Below are positions 9,215-17,616 of a stretch of DNA of 64,000 nt, piece by piece. Origin of the DNA: Muricauda sp. SCSIO 64092 (GTDB lineage: Bacteria > Bacteroidota > Bacteroidia > Flavobacteriales > Flavobacteriaceae). The translations under genes and the position numbers were made by a program. The notes below the pieces were generated by a model that had not been told where the DNA came from, ran no database searches, and was given only the letters and a program-made list of their open reading frames with translations. Numbering within the stretch: the first letter of the stretch is position 1; every line of letters starts with the position of its first letter. The stretch is from NCBI RefSeq assembly GCF_023016285.1, contig NZ_CP095413.1:5532501-5596500 (forward strand), read 5' to 3'.

Positions 9215-10600
9215 TTACGTATCATCATCATTCGCTTGGACCCGAGGCAGTTTTTCATTCCCCAATCCCTGAAAACTTTTATAGACGATATAGCCCAACC
9301 ATAGGGTGACCATAATGTCAATCAAGGTAGAACCATAGTAAACCCCGCTAATGCCCATCCACCTGGGAAGCAAAAGCATCACTGGGACATAGAATATCAA
9401 TTGTCTGGCTATTCCAATAATACTGGCATATTTAGGCTGTTCTATGGCAGGCAAATGGGTTAGGGCCATAAACACAAAGGGGAGAAAAGGAATAATGGCC
9501 ATATATACCCTAAAATCAATTAGTTCCGAGTTTGACATTGCCTTATTGGGAAGTACCATTTGAATACCCAGTTCTGGAAATAGCATCAGGAACAACCAGA
9601 AAGGTAAGACCAACCAAAGTCCGGTTTTGCAGAAAAGAAAAAAGCCTTTCCTGACTCGGCCGTATTGTTCTGCTCCAAAATTTACCCCCACAACGGGCTG
9701 AAGGGCACGCATCAACCCAAATAACGGGGTCATTAAAAAAAGTAGAATGCGATTGGCTGCAGCAAAAAAGGCCAAATCTTCATCCGTGCCGTAATCTACA
9801 ACTGCATTAAAAACCACTATCGCCTGAATCAGGCCCATTAAGCTCAGTATAAATCCAGGGAGTCCTAACTTCAGAATGGCTTTAAAGACTTCGCCATCAT
9901 AAAGAATAGCGTTGATATTTGACTCAAAGGAAGCGCTGCCCCTTACAAAATAGAGATAACCCACCACGCAATACACTAACATTCCAATGTTTGTGGCCCA
10001 TGCGGCACCATCCACATCCATATGCAGATAGATAATAGCCAAGGGTGTTAAAATAAGGTTGACCACCAAGCCATAGGCCATAAATACAGCGGCGGTCATC
10101 ATTTTACCTTCCGCACGAACGATCATATTGAGTTGTAGGCCAAAGACCCAGAGCGGGAAAGCCAACAGCGTAATCTTAAAATAGCGCAAACCATATTCCA
10201 AAATCTCACCCGAACCGCCCATCATCTCTATCAAAGGAGTAGCAAAAATGTAACAGGGAATGGCAAAAATAAGACTACTTATTAGGGTAAAAAGTGTTGC
10301 ATTTGGAATGATTTTTTTTAGGGCTTCACTATCATCTTTGCCCAATAGCACGCTCAAGTGATTCCCTGCTCCAGTTCCTACCCATGCACCTACTCCCATA
10401 GCCATTGAGGTGAGTGGGTAAGCCAATGCTACACCAGCCAGGGCCGTTTCATTAAGCAGTTGACCAATATAAATAGTATCCATAAAGGCATTCAAGCCAT
10501 AGAGTACCATGGCTAAAATTGCTGGTAAGGACAACTTCCACATGACTTTGGTCAAGTTGCCATTAAGGATAAATTCTTTTTGGTCTTTGGTTTGGTTCAC
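9215..10600 (-). CDS. MATE-family efflux transporter
   Basis: 461 residues with twelve hydrophobic segments in two homologous six-helix halves, typical of MATE (DinF/NorM-type) exporters driven by Na+ or H+. Recognisable features are LSLPAILAMVLYGLNAFMDTIYIGQ in helix 1 and 2, ALAGVALAYPLTSMAMGVGAWVGTGAGNHLSVLLGK, and in the second half LGLPGFILSLMGLIQAIVVFNAV. It lies 23 bp downstream of the SAM-methyltransferase gene and 38 bp upstream of the ABC ATPase gene, so it is in the same operon. The operon therefore encodes two exporters, one MATE and one ABC, next to two methyltransferases, which suggests export of a modified small molecule (inference). Confidence 0.93.
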   Translation of the reverse strand: MNQTKDQKEFILNGNLTKVMWKLSLPAILAMVLYGLNAFMDTIYIGQLLNETALAGVALAYPLTSMAMGVGAWVGTGAGNHLSVLLGKDDSEALKKIIPNATLFTLISSLIFAIPCYIFATPLIEMMGGSGEILEYGLRYFKITLLAFPLWVFGLQLNMIVRAEGKMMTAAVFMAYGLVVNLILTPLAIIYLHMDVDGAAWATNIGMLVYCVVGYLYFVRGSASFESNINAILYDGEVFKAILKLGLPGFILSLMGLIQAIVVFNAVVDYGTDEDLAFFAAANRILLFLMTPLFGLMRALQPVVGVNFGAEQYGRVRKGFFLFCKTGLWLVLPFWLFLMLFPELGIQMVLPNKAMSNSELIDFRVYMAIIPFLPFVFMALTHLPAIEQPKYASIIGIARQLIFYVPVMLLLPRWMGISGVYYGSTLIDIMVTLWLGYIVYKSFQGLGNEKLPRVQANDDDT

Positions 10601-10623
10601 TTTATGCCTTTACTTGTGATTTT

Positions 10624-11310
10624 TTAGTTAGTAAGTTTTTGTGTAATCCATCCACTATAAATAGTGGTTTGAAAAAAACGTGTAGGCGATTTAAAACCTG
10701 CACGTTCCAATAATTTCCGTAACTCTTCTTCTGAGGTACGGTGTAAGGAATTTGTTATTCGTTCCAGTCGTTCCTCAATTTCTTTTTCGCTCAAATCATT
10801 TGGCAACAAGGATTCCAAAACTTTAAGATTGCCCCTAAGCTGTTCCCTATTTCCAAATATTCCCATGATAACAAAGGGTGCTCCGGGTTTCAGTCGTTTT
10901 TGAATTTCCCTAAGTAATGCCAGCTTTTCATTGGGGTATTTGATAAAATGTAGCACTAGGATGAGCGTAGCTGCACCAAAAAGTCTTTGGTTTTCAAGTT
11001 GCCCCACTTCACCAATAAGGAATTCAACCTCTTCATAGGAAGCCAACTTTTGTTGGGCAAAGTGTATCATTTCGCGGGAGGGATCGACTCCCATAATGTA
11101 CCATTCCCCATCAAATTCCTTTAATGCAATCAGTTCGTTGCCTGTACCACATCCTACTGCCAACATCGTTTTTTCCGATGCCTTGGCCAATAGTTTTGGA
11201 AAGGTGGACATGAAGTAGTCATAGTTGGGTATCCACTGTTGTACAAAACTATCGTAATTGGCGGCCCGCTCTCCTTCAAAAATAACTAGATCTTTTTCCG
11301 TTGTTTCCAT
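10624..11310 (-). CDS. class I SAM-dependent methyltransferase
   Basis: 228 residues from ATG 11310 (METTEKDLVIFEGERAANYDSFV). The frame is open further upstream, but that part overlaps the preceding gene in another frame. Motif I is LAVGCGTGNELIAL; the acidic residue after strand 2 is in IMGVDPSREMIHFAQQKL; post-I and motif II/III segments (ATLILVLHFI, LKPGAPFVIMGIF) follow. The start overlaps the stop of the ICMT-like gene (TAATG), implying translational coupling. The substrate is unknown; enzymes of this shape methylate small molecules or quinone-like compounds. Confidence 0.88.
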   Translation of the reverse strand: METTEKDLVIFEGERAANYDSFVQQWIPNYDYFMSTFPKLLAKASEKTMLAVGCGTGNELIALKEFDGEWYIMGVDPSREMIHFAQQKLASYEEVEFLIGEVGQLENQRLFGAATLILVLHFIKYPNEKLALLREIQKRLKPGAPFVIMGIFGNREQLRGNLKVLESLLPNDLSEKEIEERLERITNSLHRTSEEELRKLLERAGFKSPTRFFQTTIYSGWITQKLTN

Positions 11311-11900
11311 TAAAATAGTTTGGGAATTAAACGTTTTGTTTTTTGTTTGTATACTTTGTATTGTTGGCCAAATTGGATTTCCATCATTTGCTCCTCCTTT
11401 GCAACCCTTAGAAAATACAACACCCCAAAACTGATGAGCCCGGATAGTCCAGCGATATAGTTTTGCAACAAAAGTGCTTGGCAAATGACCCAAAGCCAAA
11501 TTGCGGTGTACATGGGATGCCTAATATGTTTATAGATTCCAGAGCTTACCAAAGTATGTTCGTCCCTTATTTCCAAGGTGGCGGACCAGTTTTGTCCAAG
11601 GTCGCGGTGCGAACGATAGAACAGCATCATTACTGGAATAAGCATTATCAAACCAAAAATTCCCCAAGCATTTGGCAAATGGTAGTCTGCAAAGCTGAAC
11701 CACGGGGTAGCCACGTAAACAATGGGAAGTAACAACATACCCAAAGATGTGAGGGCCAGGGTAAATTTTTCAATACCGTCCTTTTTGTCTGATACAATGT
11801 TATTTTTCTTGTTTTGTTGGGCAAAGGGGTATCGTATAATGAACATGCATATCCAGAAAATCATAAATGATATTTCAAATACCAAGCGCATCATATCCAT
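11310..11900 (-). CDS. isoprenylcysteine carboxyl methyltransferase-like membrane protein
   Basis: 196 residues with about five membrane helices. The C-terminal part carries the ICMT/phospholipid-methyltransferase signature: RSHRDLGQNWSATLEIRDEH, then GIYKHIRHPMYTAIWLW (the RHPxY SAM-binding motif) and a late acidic/basic EEQMMEIQFGQQYKVYKQKTKRLIP. Bacterial homologues methylate carboxyl or amino groups of lipophilic substrates at the membrane. The start overlaps the DoxX-like gene by 10 bp and the stop overlaps the next methyltransferase start by 1 bp, so the gene is in the middle of a coupled operon. Confidence 0.82.
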   Translation of the reverse strand: MDMMRLVFEISFMIFWICMFIIRYPFAQQNKKNNIVSDKKDGIEKFTLALTSLGMLLLPIVYVATPWFSFADYHLPNAWGIFGLIMLIPVMMLFYRSHRDLGQNWSATLEIRDEHTLVSSGIYKHIRHPMYTAIWLWVICQALLLQNYIAGLSGLISFGVLYFLRVAKEEQMMEIQFGQQYKVYKQKTKRLIPKLF

Positions 11901-12307
11901 GAGTTTTCTTTTTTAAGCAATACCGTTTTCCATTCGTTATACCTTCCAAATAGGAGAAAAAGGTTCAACGCCAACATTAGACTATCAAATAGGATAAATG
12001 GGGGATATCTTGAAAAAAACACATGGGTCATCAACAAACAAAGTAGCAATGGTACCAGCATGATGCTGCCCAAGAGATAGGTTCGCCGGAATACCAGTAA
12101 TAAACCGCACAATAATTGAAAAAGGCCTACAAAATAGAGATAGCCCGAGCCCTGCAATAAATCATAATAGGTGAAAAATAAGGGATGGGCCTCCGCGGCA
12201 TCCGTTCTAAACACCGATGGGTCGTAAGGCAGGAACAGCTTTTCTATCCCCGCGTAAATAAAAAGGAGGGCCAAAAGAAATCGTATAATGTAGGCTGCCA
12301 TACGCAT
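11891..12307 (-). CDS. DoxX/MauE-like four-helix membrane protein
   Basis: 138 residues with four predicted transmembrane helices. The first (YIIRFLLALLFIYAGIEKLF) has the DoxX-type 'l.l.f..aG..Kl' pattern, followed by helices near LYFVGLFQLLCGLLLVFRR, LLGSIMLVPLLLCLLMTHVFF and ILFDSLMLALNLFLLFGRY. MauE/DoxX relatives support disulfide or quinone-linked redox steps in the membrane, but many have no known role. The start is ATG 12307 or the in-frame ATG at 12301. It begins 4 bp after the TonB-receptor stop and overlaps the ICMT-like gene by 10 bp. Confidence 0.72.
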   Translation of the reverse strand: MRMAAYIIRFLLALLFIYAGIEKLFLPYDPSVFRTDAAEAHPLFFTYYDLLQGSGYLYFVGLFQLLCGLLLVFRRTYLLGSIMLVPLLLCLLMTHVFFSRYPPFILFDSLMLALNLFLLFGRYNEWKTVLLKKENSWI

Positions 12308-12311
12308 GGTT

Positions 12312-14756
12312 CTAGAATTTTGTGGTTACGGTGGCACCGTAGGTTTGTGGTAGGCCATAGGAAGCGAATATACCGGAGCTACTTACTGAATACCCATAGC
12401 TTAAGTAGGTTACATCCGTTAGGTTTTTTGCCCAAAGTGCAAATTCCAAATTTTTTGAACCTGCAACCAATCTGCCGTTTAATAATCCGTACGCATCTTG
12501 ACTTGCAGTATTTTCGGGATCGAAAAATACTTCGGACTGAAATTGATAGTCCACAACAATGGAACCTTTCCACTTTTTGTTCAAATTGGCGGTATAATTG
12601 GCCCCAATGCTACCGCTCCACTCTGGGGACATTACTTGCTGATTTCCTTTGTTGTCCACCGCTACTTCTTGAAAAAAGGGAGCTTCAGATAAAGTTTGTA
12701 CAAATGTGTATTCATAATCAGTAAACTCTGTTTTTAAGTATCCCAGATTTCCCATGAGACTAAGTCCCTTGGTTACTATAAATTCCGTTTCCAACTCCAC
12801 ACCATAGCTTTTGGAATTACCAATGTTCTCTGTCCCTATACTAAAGGTGGCAAGGTCGATCACATTAAAAAGCTGCTGATCTGTGTAATTGATGTAAAAC
12901 AGCGTGGCGTTAAGTTTTACCTTATTGTTCCACAATGTATTTTTAGTACCCAGTTCATAGTTCCAACTAAATTCAGGATCAAAGGTTGCTCGATTTTCAT
13001 CAAGAACAAAAGAGTTCACTCCGCCAGGACGGTATCCCCTGGTTACGTTGGCGAATATGAATGAGTTTTCATTGGCCTGATAGCCCAGGCTAAACTTGGG
13101 GGAAAAAGCACTAAACTCAGTTTCCTTATCAAATTCCATTGGCACTGCGTTCAGATTTGGGTAAACAAAATCTTGCCCATCTTGTTCAAATCTGTTGTCG
13201 ACTTCCAAGCTGCTATCCTCAATTTCGTATCGTAACCCGGCAGTTGCGGTCAGTTTATCCGTGAGTTGATACGAAGCCTGCCCAAATAGGGATAACCCCT
13301 TTTGCCGAACTTCGTTGTCCGAGAGTTGGTCGTAGGGAAATTGGGCTTGTGCATCGGCAACTTCTTCAGGAGTTAAAAAGGGGTTGAATACAATGTTATC
13401 GGCCCCATTTCTCGTCCTTCTATCACTTTCATTCGAAACTGAATAAAGATAGAGACCCCCTATCCAGTCCAACTTGCTTTTGGTATTAGAACTCAGTCGA
13501 ATCTCTTGGCTAATGGTCGATAATCTAGTAATATCAGAAGCGACTGCTTGGATATCTGCCGGAGAAAAATCAAAATCATCATCACTTCTATTAAGATCGG
13601 TATATTGATATGCGGTAATCGCCTCAATTCTGATATAATCATTTGTAAACTTAAGGTTGAAGGCATTGTTGAAAATATCCGTGACATAAAGACCATTGGT
13701 ATTTTGGGAAACTTGAAAAGGGCTGTTGTTCACGGTATTTTCTATGACCGTTCCTGTTGCTCCAAATCCACCGACAAAAGCATAGGCATTGACTTCCCTT
13801 CTTTCATAACCCGAATTAAGCTTAAAAAGCCAATTATCATTTGCCACGTAGGTCAATTTTAGGTTTCCATTATAGGCTTCTCTCCCTAACAGGTCCGTGT
13901 TATTTAAAAAAGTGTTTTCTATATAACCGTCCCTAGCGGTAAGCCCACCATTGATTTTGGCAAATAACTTATTCTTTATTAGGGGTGTGCTGATTCCGGC
14001 TTGAATATCGTATTGATTGAGGTTGCCATAACCAGTAGTTACATATCCCTTGGTATAGTTCGTTGGGTTTTTACTGATGATATTGATCACCCCACCTATT
14101 GAATTTCTGCCGTAAAGTGTACCCTGTGGTCCCTTTAAAATTTCAATACGTTCTATATCACCGAAATATGAGGGAAACGAAGAAATATTAAAAAGGGGCA
14201 CATCGTCAACATACACCCCCACAACCGGCGTCGCGTCTATAGTGGTAATACCTCTTGTGGAAACGAGGGGAAAGGAGCCTCCTCCATCATCGTAGGTTCT
14301 GAAGTTGGACGTAATACGACCAAGTTCGTTGATGTTACCAATCTGCAGGTCGGCTACTTCTTGTGCATTTGCCACGGATACCGAGGCAGCAGTCCTTTGA
14401 ACATTTTGTAACCTTCTATTGGCGGCAGTTACGACCACTTCATTAAGTTGATCTGAAGTTTTGGTTAAAGCAAAATCCAACGTAGTGTCCGCGTTCAGTT
14501 CTATTTCCCTGGTCACACTTTGATAGCCCAAATAGCTGACTTGAATAAAATAGTTTGATGCAGAGATATCGCTCATGGTAAATTCACCATCCGCATTGGT
14601 CGAGGTTCCCCTACCCGTCCCCAATAAAAGCACGTTAGCCCCAAAAACAGGTTGGTTGTTCTCATCGGTGACTTTTCCTGAAATTGACGCAGTTTCTTGT
14701 GCTTTAGCTGCAAATGCAAAGAGCAGCATAAAACAGCCTAGGTGTAGTATTCTCAT
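12312..14756 (-). CDS. TonB-dependent outer-membrane receptor
   Basis: 814 residues. A signal peptide (MRILHLGCFMLLFAFAAKAQ) is followed by a carboxypeptidase-D-regulatory-like domain (about 24-108: ISGKVTDENNQPVFGANVLL...YLGYQSVTREI), a plug domain (about 125-230: LVSTRGITTIDATPVVGVYVDDV, IERIEILKGPQGTLYGRNSIGGVINI) and a 22-strand barrel ending in ...GATVTTKF with a terminal Phe. The single-component architecture without a SusD partner resembles siderophore or metal-complex receptors (FecA/CirA type) more than polysaccharide SusC proteins. It is the first gene of the seven-gene operon. Its nearness to the Zur-type cluster makes a metal chelate a reasonable ligand guess, but nothing in the protein fixes the ligand. 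Confidence 0.93.
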   Translation of the reverse strand: MRILHLGCFMLLFAFAAKAQETASISGKVTDENNQPVFGANVLLLGTGRGTSTNADGEFTMSDISASNYFIQVSYLGYQSVTREIELNADTTLDFALTKTSDQLNEVVVTAANRRLQNVQRTAASVSVANAQEVADLQIGNINELGRITSNFRTYDDGGGSFPLVSTRGITTIDATPVVGVYVDDVPLFNISSFPSYFGDIERIEILKGPQGTLYGRNSIGGVINIISKNPTNYTKGYVTTGYGNLNQYDIQAGISTPLIKNKLFAKINGGLTARDGYIENTFLNNTDLLGREAYNGNLKLTYVANDNWLFKLNSGYERREVNAYAFVGGFGATGTVIENTVNNSPFQVSQNTNGLYVTDIFNNAFNLKFTNDYIRIEAITAYQYTDLNRSDDDFDFSPADIQAVASDITRLSTISQEIRLSSNTKSKLDWIGGLYLYSVSNESDRRTRNGADNIVFNPFLTPEEVADAQAQFPYDQLSDNEVRQKGLSLFGQASYQLTDKLTATAGLRYEIEDSSLEVDNRFEQDGQDFVYPNLNAVPMEFDKETEFSAFSPKFSLGYQANENSFIFANVTRGYRPGGVNSFVLDENRATFDPEFSWNYELGTKNTLWNNKVKLNATLFYINYTDQQLFNVIDLATFSIGTENIGNSKSYGVELETEFIVTKGLSLMGNLGYLKTEFTDYEYTFVQTLSEAPFFQEVAVDNKGNQQVMSPEWSGSIGANYTANLNKKWKGSIVVDYQFQSEVFFDPENTASQDAYGLLNGRLVAGSKNLEFALWAKNLTDVTYLSYGYSVSSSGIFASYGLPQTYGATVTTKF

Positions 14757-14801
14757 TTGAAAGGTTGTTATTTAAAATTGGTCTAAATTAAAATAATTTT
14801 T

Positions 14802-14842
14802 ATTCAATACGACCATATTTATGGTTTTTCTTTGTATTGAAT
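14802..14842. promoter_or_regulatory. nested inverted repeats upstream of the TonB-receptor operon
   Basis: ATTCAATAC (14802-14810) is matched by GTATTGAAT (14834-14842), and between them lies a 14-bp palindrome ACCATA-TT-TATGGT (14812-14825). The element sits 46-86 bp before the receptor ATG, where a regulator or a leader structure could act. No Zur-box-like sequence is present here. Confidence 0.45.
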
Positions 14843-14937
14843 TGGAATTAGCTGCTAGGATAAAATTGATATGGACCCATAGGCATGAATCTTACTACCC
14901 ACCATAGCTAAATCCTGAAAATGTTTGAAATGATATC

Positions 14938-15243
14938 TTAAAAAAAGAATAAGGGCGGAGGCCTGCAGTAAAAGTTGGCTATCCTTTTTTTGTTTTTGTA
15001 CCGCGTGGTGGCGAAAACCAACTTCTCCGCGGAAAGAATTTCTGGGCGGAACAGTTCGAGCCCTTCTACTGGAGTACTAATTCCCTCCAATTCAAGTGCA
15101 TCAATAACCAGCAGGCAATTCTCGCAGGGCGTTTTGGAATGCTCCGAGGAATGGTGATGTTCGCAAACGTGGAATGCAGAAATCTTAATCAGAAGGAAAC
15201 CGACCAGGATAGTGGACCAGAAATACCGAACTATGGTTTTCAT
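14938..15243 (-). CDS. small secreted Cys/His-rich protein, putative metal-related
   Basis: 101 residues. A hydrophobic N-terminus (FWSTILVGFLLIKISAFHV) is followed by a metal-ligand-rich stretch CEHHHSSEHSKTPCENCLLV (two Cys, four His, then CxxC-like CENC). The protein ends in NFYCRPPPLFFF. Small proteins with a His/Cys cluster and an RPPP-type tail occur beside TonB-dependent receptors in Bacteroidota; I know no experimentally defined function. It ends 181 bp before the receptor gene on the same strand, and nested inverted repeats lie in that gap. Position and ligands suggest metal binding or sensing in the periplasm (inference). Confidence 0.62.
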   Translation of the reverse strand: MKTIVRYFWSTILVGFLLIKISAFHVCEHHHSSEHSKTPCENCLLVIDALELEGISTPVEGLELFRPEILSAEKLVFATTRYKNKKRIANFYCRPPPLFFF

Positions 15244-15445
15244 GTTAGGCGAACCTATTTCATTGTGTACGGGGCTTTACCAATACTATTGTCAAAAAGT
15301 CCCCTGAATACATTTAATGAAGAAACTCAAGATTCTTGTCCAATTAATCTATTCGCCCTCCAACCTAAGGAACCTTAAGGTCAAGTGAAAGTCATGGATT
15401 AAAAATGTACAACGTTCCATCATTCCAAATTATCCTCAAAGGTCA

Positions 15446-15997
15446 TTATGACCTCTTCTTCTTTAAACCTTGACCGGGCCGAAATACCTTCATGGCTTCT
15501 GGATTTGATTCCAGATAAGGCCCTCCAATCAAATCGATACAGTATGGGACGGCTGGAAATACAGCTTCCAAACATTCCCGAATGGATTTTGGTTTGCCCG
15601 GAAGGTTTATGATCAATGTCCTTCCACGGATTCCAGCAGTTTGACGGGAAAGAATAGCGGTAGGTACATATTGCAAACTAACCTGCCTCATCTGCTCACC
15701 AAATCCAGGAAGTAGTTTTTCACAAACGGCAATGGTTGCTTCCGGTGTCACATCCCTTAAGGCCGGTCCTGTGCCGCCTGTCGTTACAATCAGACTGCAG
15801 GCCTTGTTATCGGCCATATCGATCAATTCCTTTTCCAACAGGTTCTGTTCATCAGGAATGACGGCGTACTCCGCTTCCCACGGACTGGACAACCACAATT
15901 TTAGCAGTCGCTGAACCTCCTGACCTGGTAAATCTTCATATTCGCCACGACTGGCGCGGTCCGATACATTGATAATACCAATTTTTACTTTTTCCAC
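15446..15997 (-). CDS. mogA: MogA/MoaB-family molybdopterin adenylyltransferase
   Basis: 183 residues starting at ATG 15997 (MEKVKIGIINVSDRASRGEYED). The MoCF-binding fold is clear: IGIINVSDRAS at strand 1, LIVTTGGTGPALRDVTPEA (the TGGTG motif and the metal/phosphate-binding DVTPEA), and LIINLPGKPKSIRECL near the end. Such enzymes adenylate molybdopterin before metal insertion. No other molybdenum-cofactor gene or molybdoenzyme is in the window, so the gene is an isolated copy beside the zinc cluster. A consensus TACTTTTG -7 element lies upstream on its strand (16021-16028). Confidence 0.88.
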   Translation of the reverse strand: MEKVKIGIINVSDRASRGEYEDLPGQEVQRLLKLWLSSPWEAEYAVIPDEQNLLEKELIDMADNKACSLIVTTGGTGPALRDVTPEATIAVCEKLLPGFGEQMRQVSLQYVPTAILSRQTAGIRGRTLIINLPGKPKSIRECLEAVFPAVPYCIDLIGGPYLESNPEAMKVFRPGQGLKKKRS

Positions 15998-16020
15998 TTA
16001 TCCCGAACTTTAGAATTCAA

Positions 16021-16028
16021 CAAAAGTA
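16021..16028 (-). promoter_or_regulatory. -7 promoter element before mogA
   Basis: Reads TACTTTTG on the minus strand (TAnnTTTG consensus), 24-31 bp before the mogA ATG. A TTTG lies 15 nt further upstream, closer than the usual 19-21. Confidence 0.45.
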
Positions 16029-16097
16029 TCATTGGTGATGGTACAAAAACGAAAAGAAGCAAAAATTCAGTTGCTTTTCCGACTTTGTTCTGGTTAA

Positions 16098-16132
16098 TAG
16101 TTGATAGTTGATAGTTGATAGTTGATGGTTGA
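16098..16132 (+). repeat. short tandem repeat, five heptamers
   Basis: Four copies of TAGTTGA and one variant TGGTTGA run head to tail in the 250-bp gap between mogA and the COG0523 gene. The sequence does not encode anything in either neighbour. Confidence 0.85.
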
Positions 16133-16247
16133 TGGTTTTTCACCGATTACCAAGCATCAAGCATCTATAAAAACTGGTCATTTGTCTTAAGTCAAGGATT
16201 TTTTAAAACTGGTGGCGGTCAAAATCGTCCAAAAATACGTTTGTTTT

Positions 16248-17471
16248 TTATTCCAATGCATATGCCCTATTCACTGGCCATTCATCATCATATCCCACCA
16301 TCCATTTTCGTGAGGCAAGTTCGTTGTCCGTAGCCAAACAAGCATCAAGATCTGCGCGTATACCGGCTTCGTTCATATCCTGACCTATGAAGACGATTTC
16401 ATTTTTTCGGTCCCCAAAGGTTTTGTCCCAATTTGATTCAATATGTTCTTGATTCTCCAAAAACACCAAATACTCTGCCCGCTTTTGAAAAGGCATACTG
16501 CTCCACCAGACCCCTGCGTCGTCCGTCCTTAAAGATCCACCCGCTTGGCCCCATACCAAGGCTTGTTCAGGTCGTGAAGCAATCCAAAACAACCCCTTGC
16601 TGCGAATGATGGTAGTAGGAAACCGATGCTGTACATACTGCCAAAAACGTTCTGGATCGAAGGGTTTTCTGCTTCGATACACAAAGGAACCAATACCATA
16701 CTCTTCAGTTTCGGGGGTATGCTCTTCCTTTACGAGTTCCTCGATCCAACCGGCACTTTGCTCCGCCTCTTCAAAATTGAAAAGCCCGGTATTGAGTACT
16801 TCTCCGGGACTTACTTTTCCAAAATGGGATTCAATGATACGGGCAGAAGGATTCAACTTGGCAATGGTCGCATGCAAGATTCCCAAATGGTCTTCGGACA
16901 CCAGGTCCGTTTTATTGAGAACAATGACATTGGCAAACTCGATCTGATCCGTCAATAGGTTCACAATGGTACGATAGTCACCCTCCATATCCGTAAGGTC
17001 CCTATCCATCAAGGTTTCCGGGCTGCCAAAATCCTTGAAAAAATTAAAGGCATCCACCACGGTAACCATGGTATCCACATAGCTGAATCGGGAAAGGTCA
17101 ATGTTATTTTCCTCATCGATAAAGGAAAAAGTCTGGGCAACTGGTACGGGTTCGCTGATGCCCGTACTTTCAATAAGCAGATAGTCAAATCGATTTTCCA
17201 TGGCCAAACGCTCAACTTCCACCATCAAATCCTCCCTAAGGGTGCAGCAAATACAGCCGTTGCTCATTTCCACCAGCTTTTCCTCCGTACGGGAAAGGGT
17301 ATTTTCGCTCTTTACCAATTCCGCATCCACGTTTACCTCGCTCATGTCGTTTACGATCACAGCAACTTTCAAGCCCTCCTTGTTGTGGAGAACATGGTTT
17401 AGCAAAGTGGTTTTGCCTGCGCCTAAAAACCCGCTCAAAACCGTTACGGGGAGTTTCTTTTCTGTTTTCAT
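16248..17471 (-). CDS. COG0523/CobW-family GTP-dependent zinc metallochaperone
   Basis: 407 residues with a G3E GTPase domain: Walker [10 protein letters not shown] (14-22), the metal-binding CxCC motif GCICC (72-76), the switch/Walker B region [11 protein letters not shown] and the NKTD base-specificity motif ([10 protein letters not shown]). A CobW_C domain follows ([20 protein letters not shown]...[10 protein letters not shown]). Family members such as ZNG1/ZigA deliver zinc to client enzymes when zinc is scarce and are commonly Zur-regulated. Its location downstream of merC and DUF1826 genes and a fur gene supports the zinc subgroup over a cobalamin role. It starts 145 bp after the DUF1826 stop. 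Confidence 0.92.
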   Translation of the reverse strand: MKTEKKLPVTVLSGFLGAGKTTLLNHVLHNKEGLKVAVIVNDMSEVNVDAELVKSENTLSRTEEKLVEMSNGCICCTLREDLMVEVERLAMENRFDYLLIESTGISEPVPVAQTFSFIDEENNIDLSRFSYVDTMVTVVDAFNFFKDFGSPETLMDRDLTDMEGDYRTIVNLLTDQIEFANVIVLNKTDLVSEDHLGILHATIAKLNPSARIIESHFGKVSPGEVLNTGLFNFEEAEQSAGWIEELVKEEHTPETEEYGIGSFVYRSRKPFDPERFWQYVQHRFPTTIIRSKGLFWIASRPEQALVWGQAGGSLRTDDAGVWWSSMPFQKRAEYLVFLENQEHIESNWDKTFGDRKNEIVFIGQDMNEAGIRADLDACLATDNELASRKWMVGYDDEWPVNRAYALE

Positions 17472-17568
17472 ATCTTCTTAATTATCCAACAAGTTTTTAT
17501 AACATCCAATGCTCCCTGTCTACGGGAACTTCTATTTTTTTTGGTTACGTTTTTTCATCCGGTCAATT

Positions 17569-17581
17569 TTGCATCATGCAA
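17569..17581. promoter_or_regulatory. short palindrome between the DUF1826 and COG0523 genes
   Basis: TTGCAT-C-ATGCAA is a perfect 6-1-6 palindrome about 100 bp before the COG0523 start. It shares TTGCA/TGCAA ends with the fur-merC operators but has closer arms, so it may be a degenerate or unrelated site. Confidence 0.3.
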
Positions 17582-17616
17582 GCAAAGTTGTCGTCGTCTT
17601 CGTCGTTTTAGGAATA

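Noticed and set aside
16040..16080. Possible Zur half-site (TCAGTTGC) upstream of mogA
   Set aside because: Only the right half matches the fur-merC operators; the left half does not, and an AAGCAA/TTGCTT hairpin explains the symmetry.
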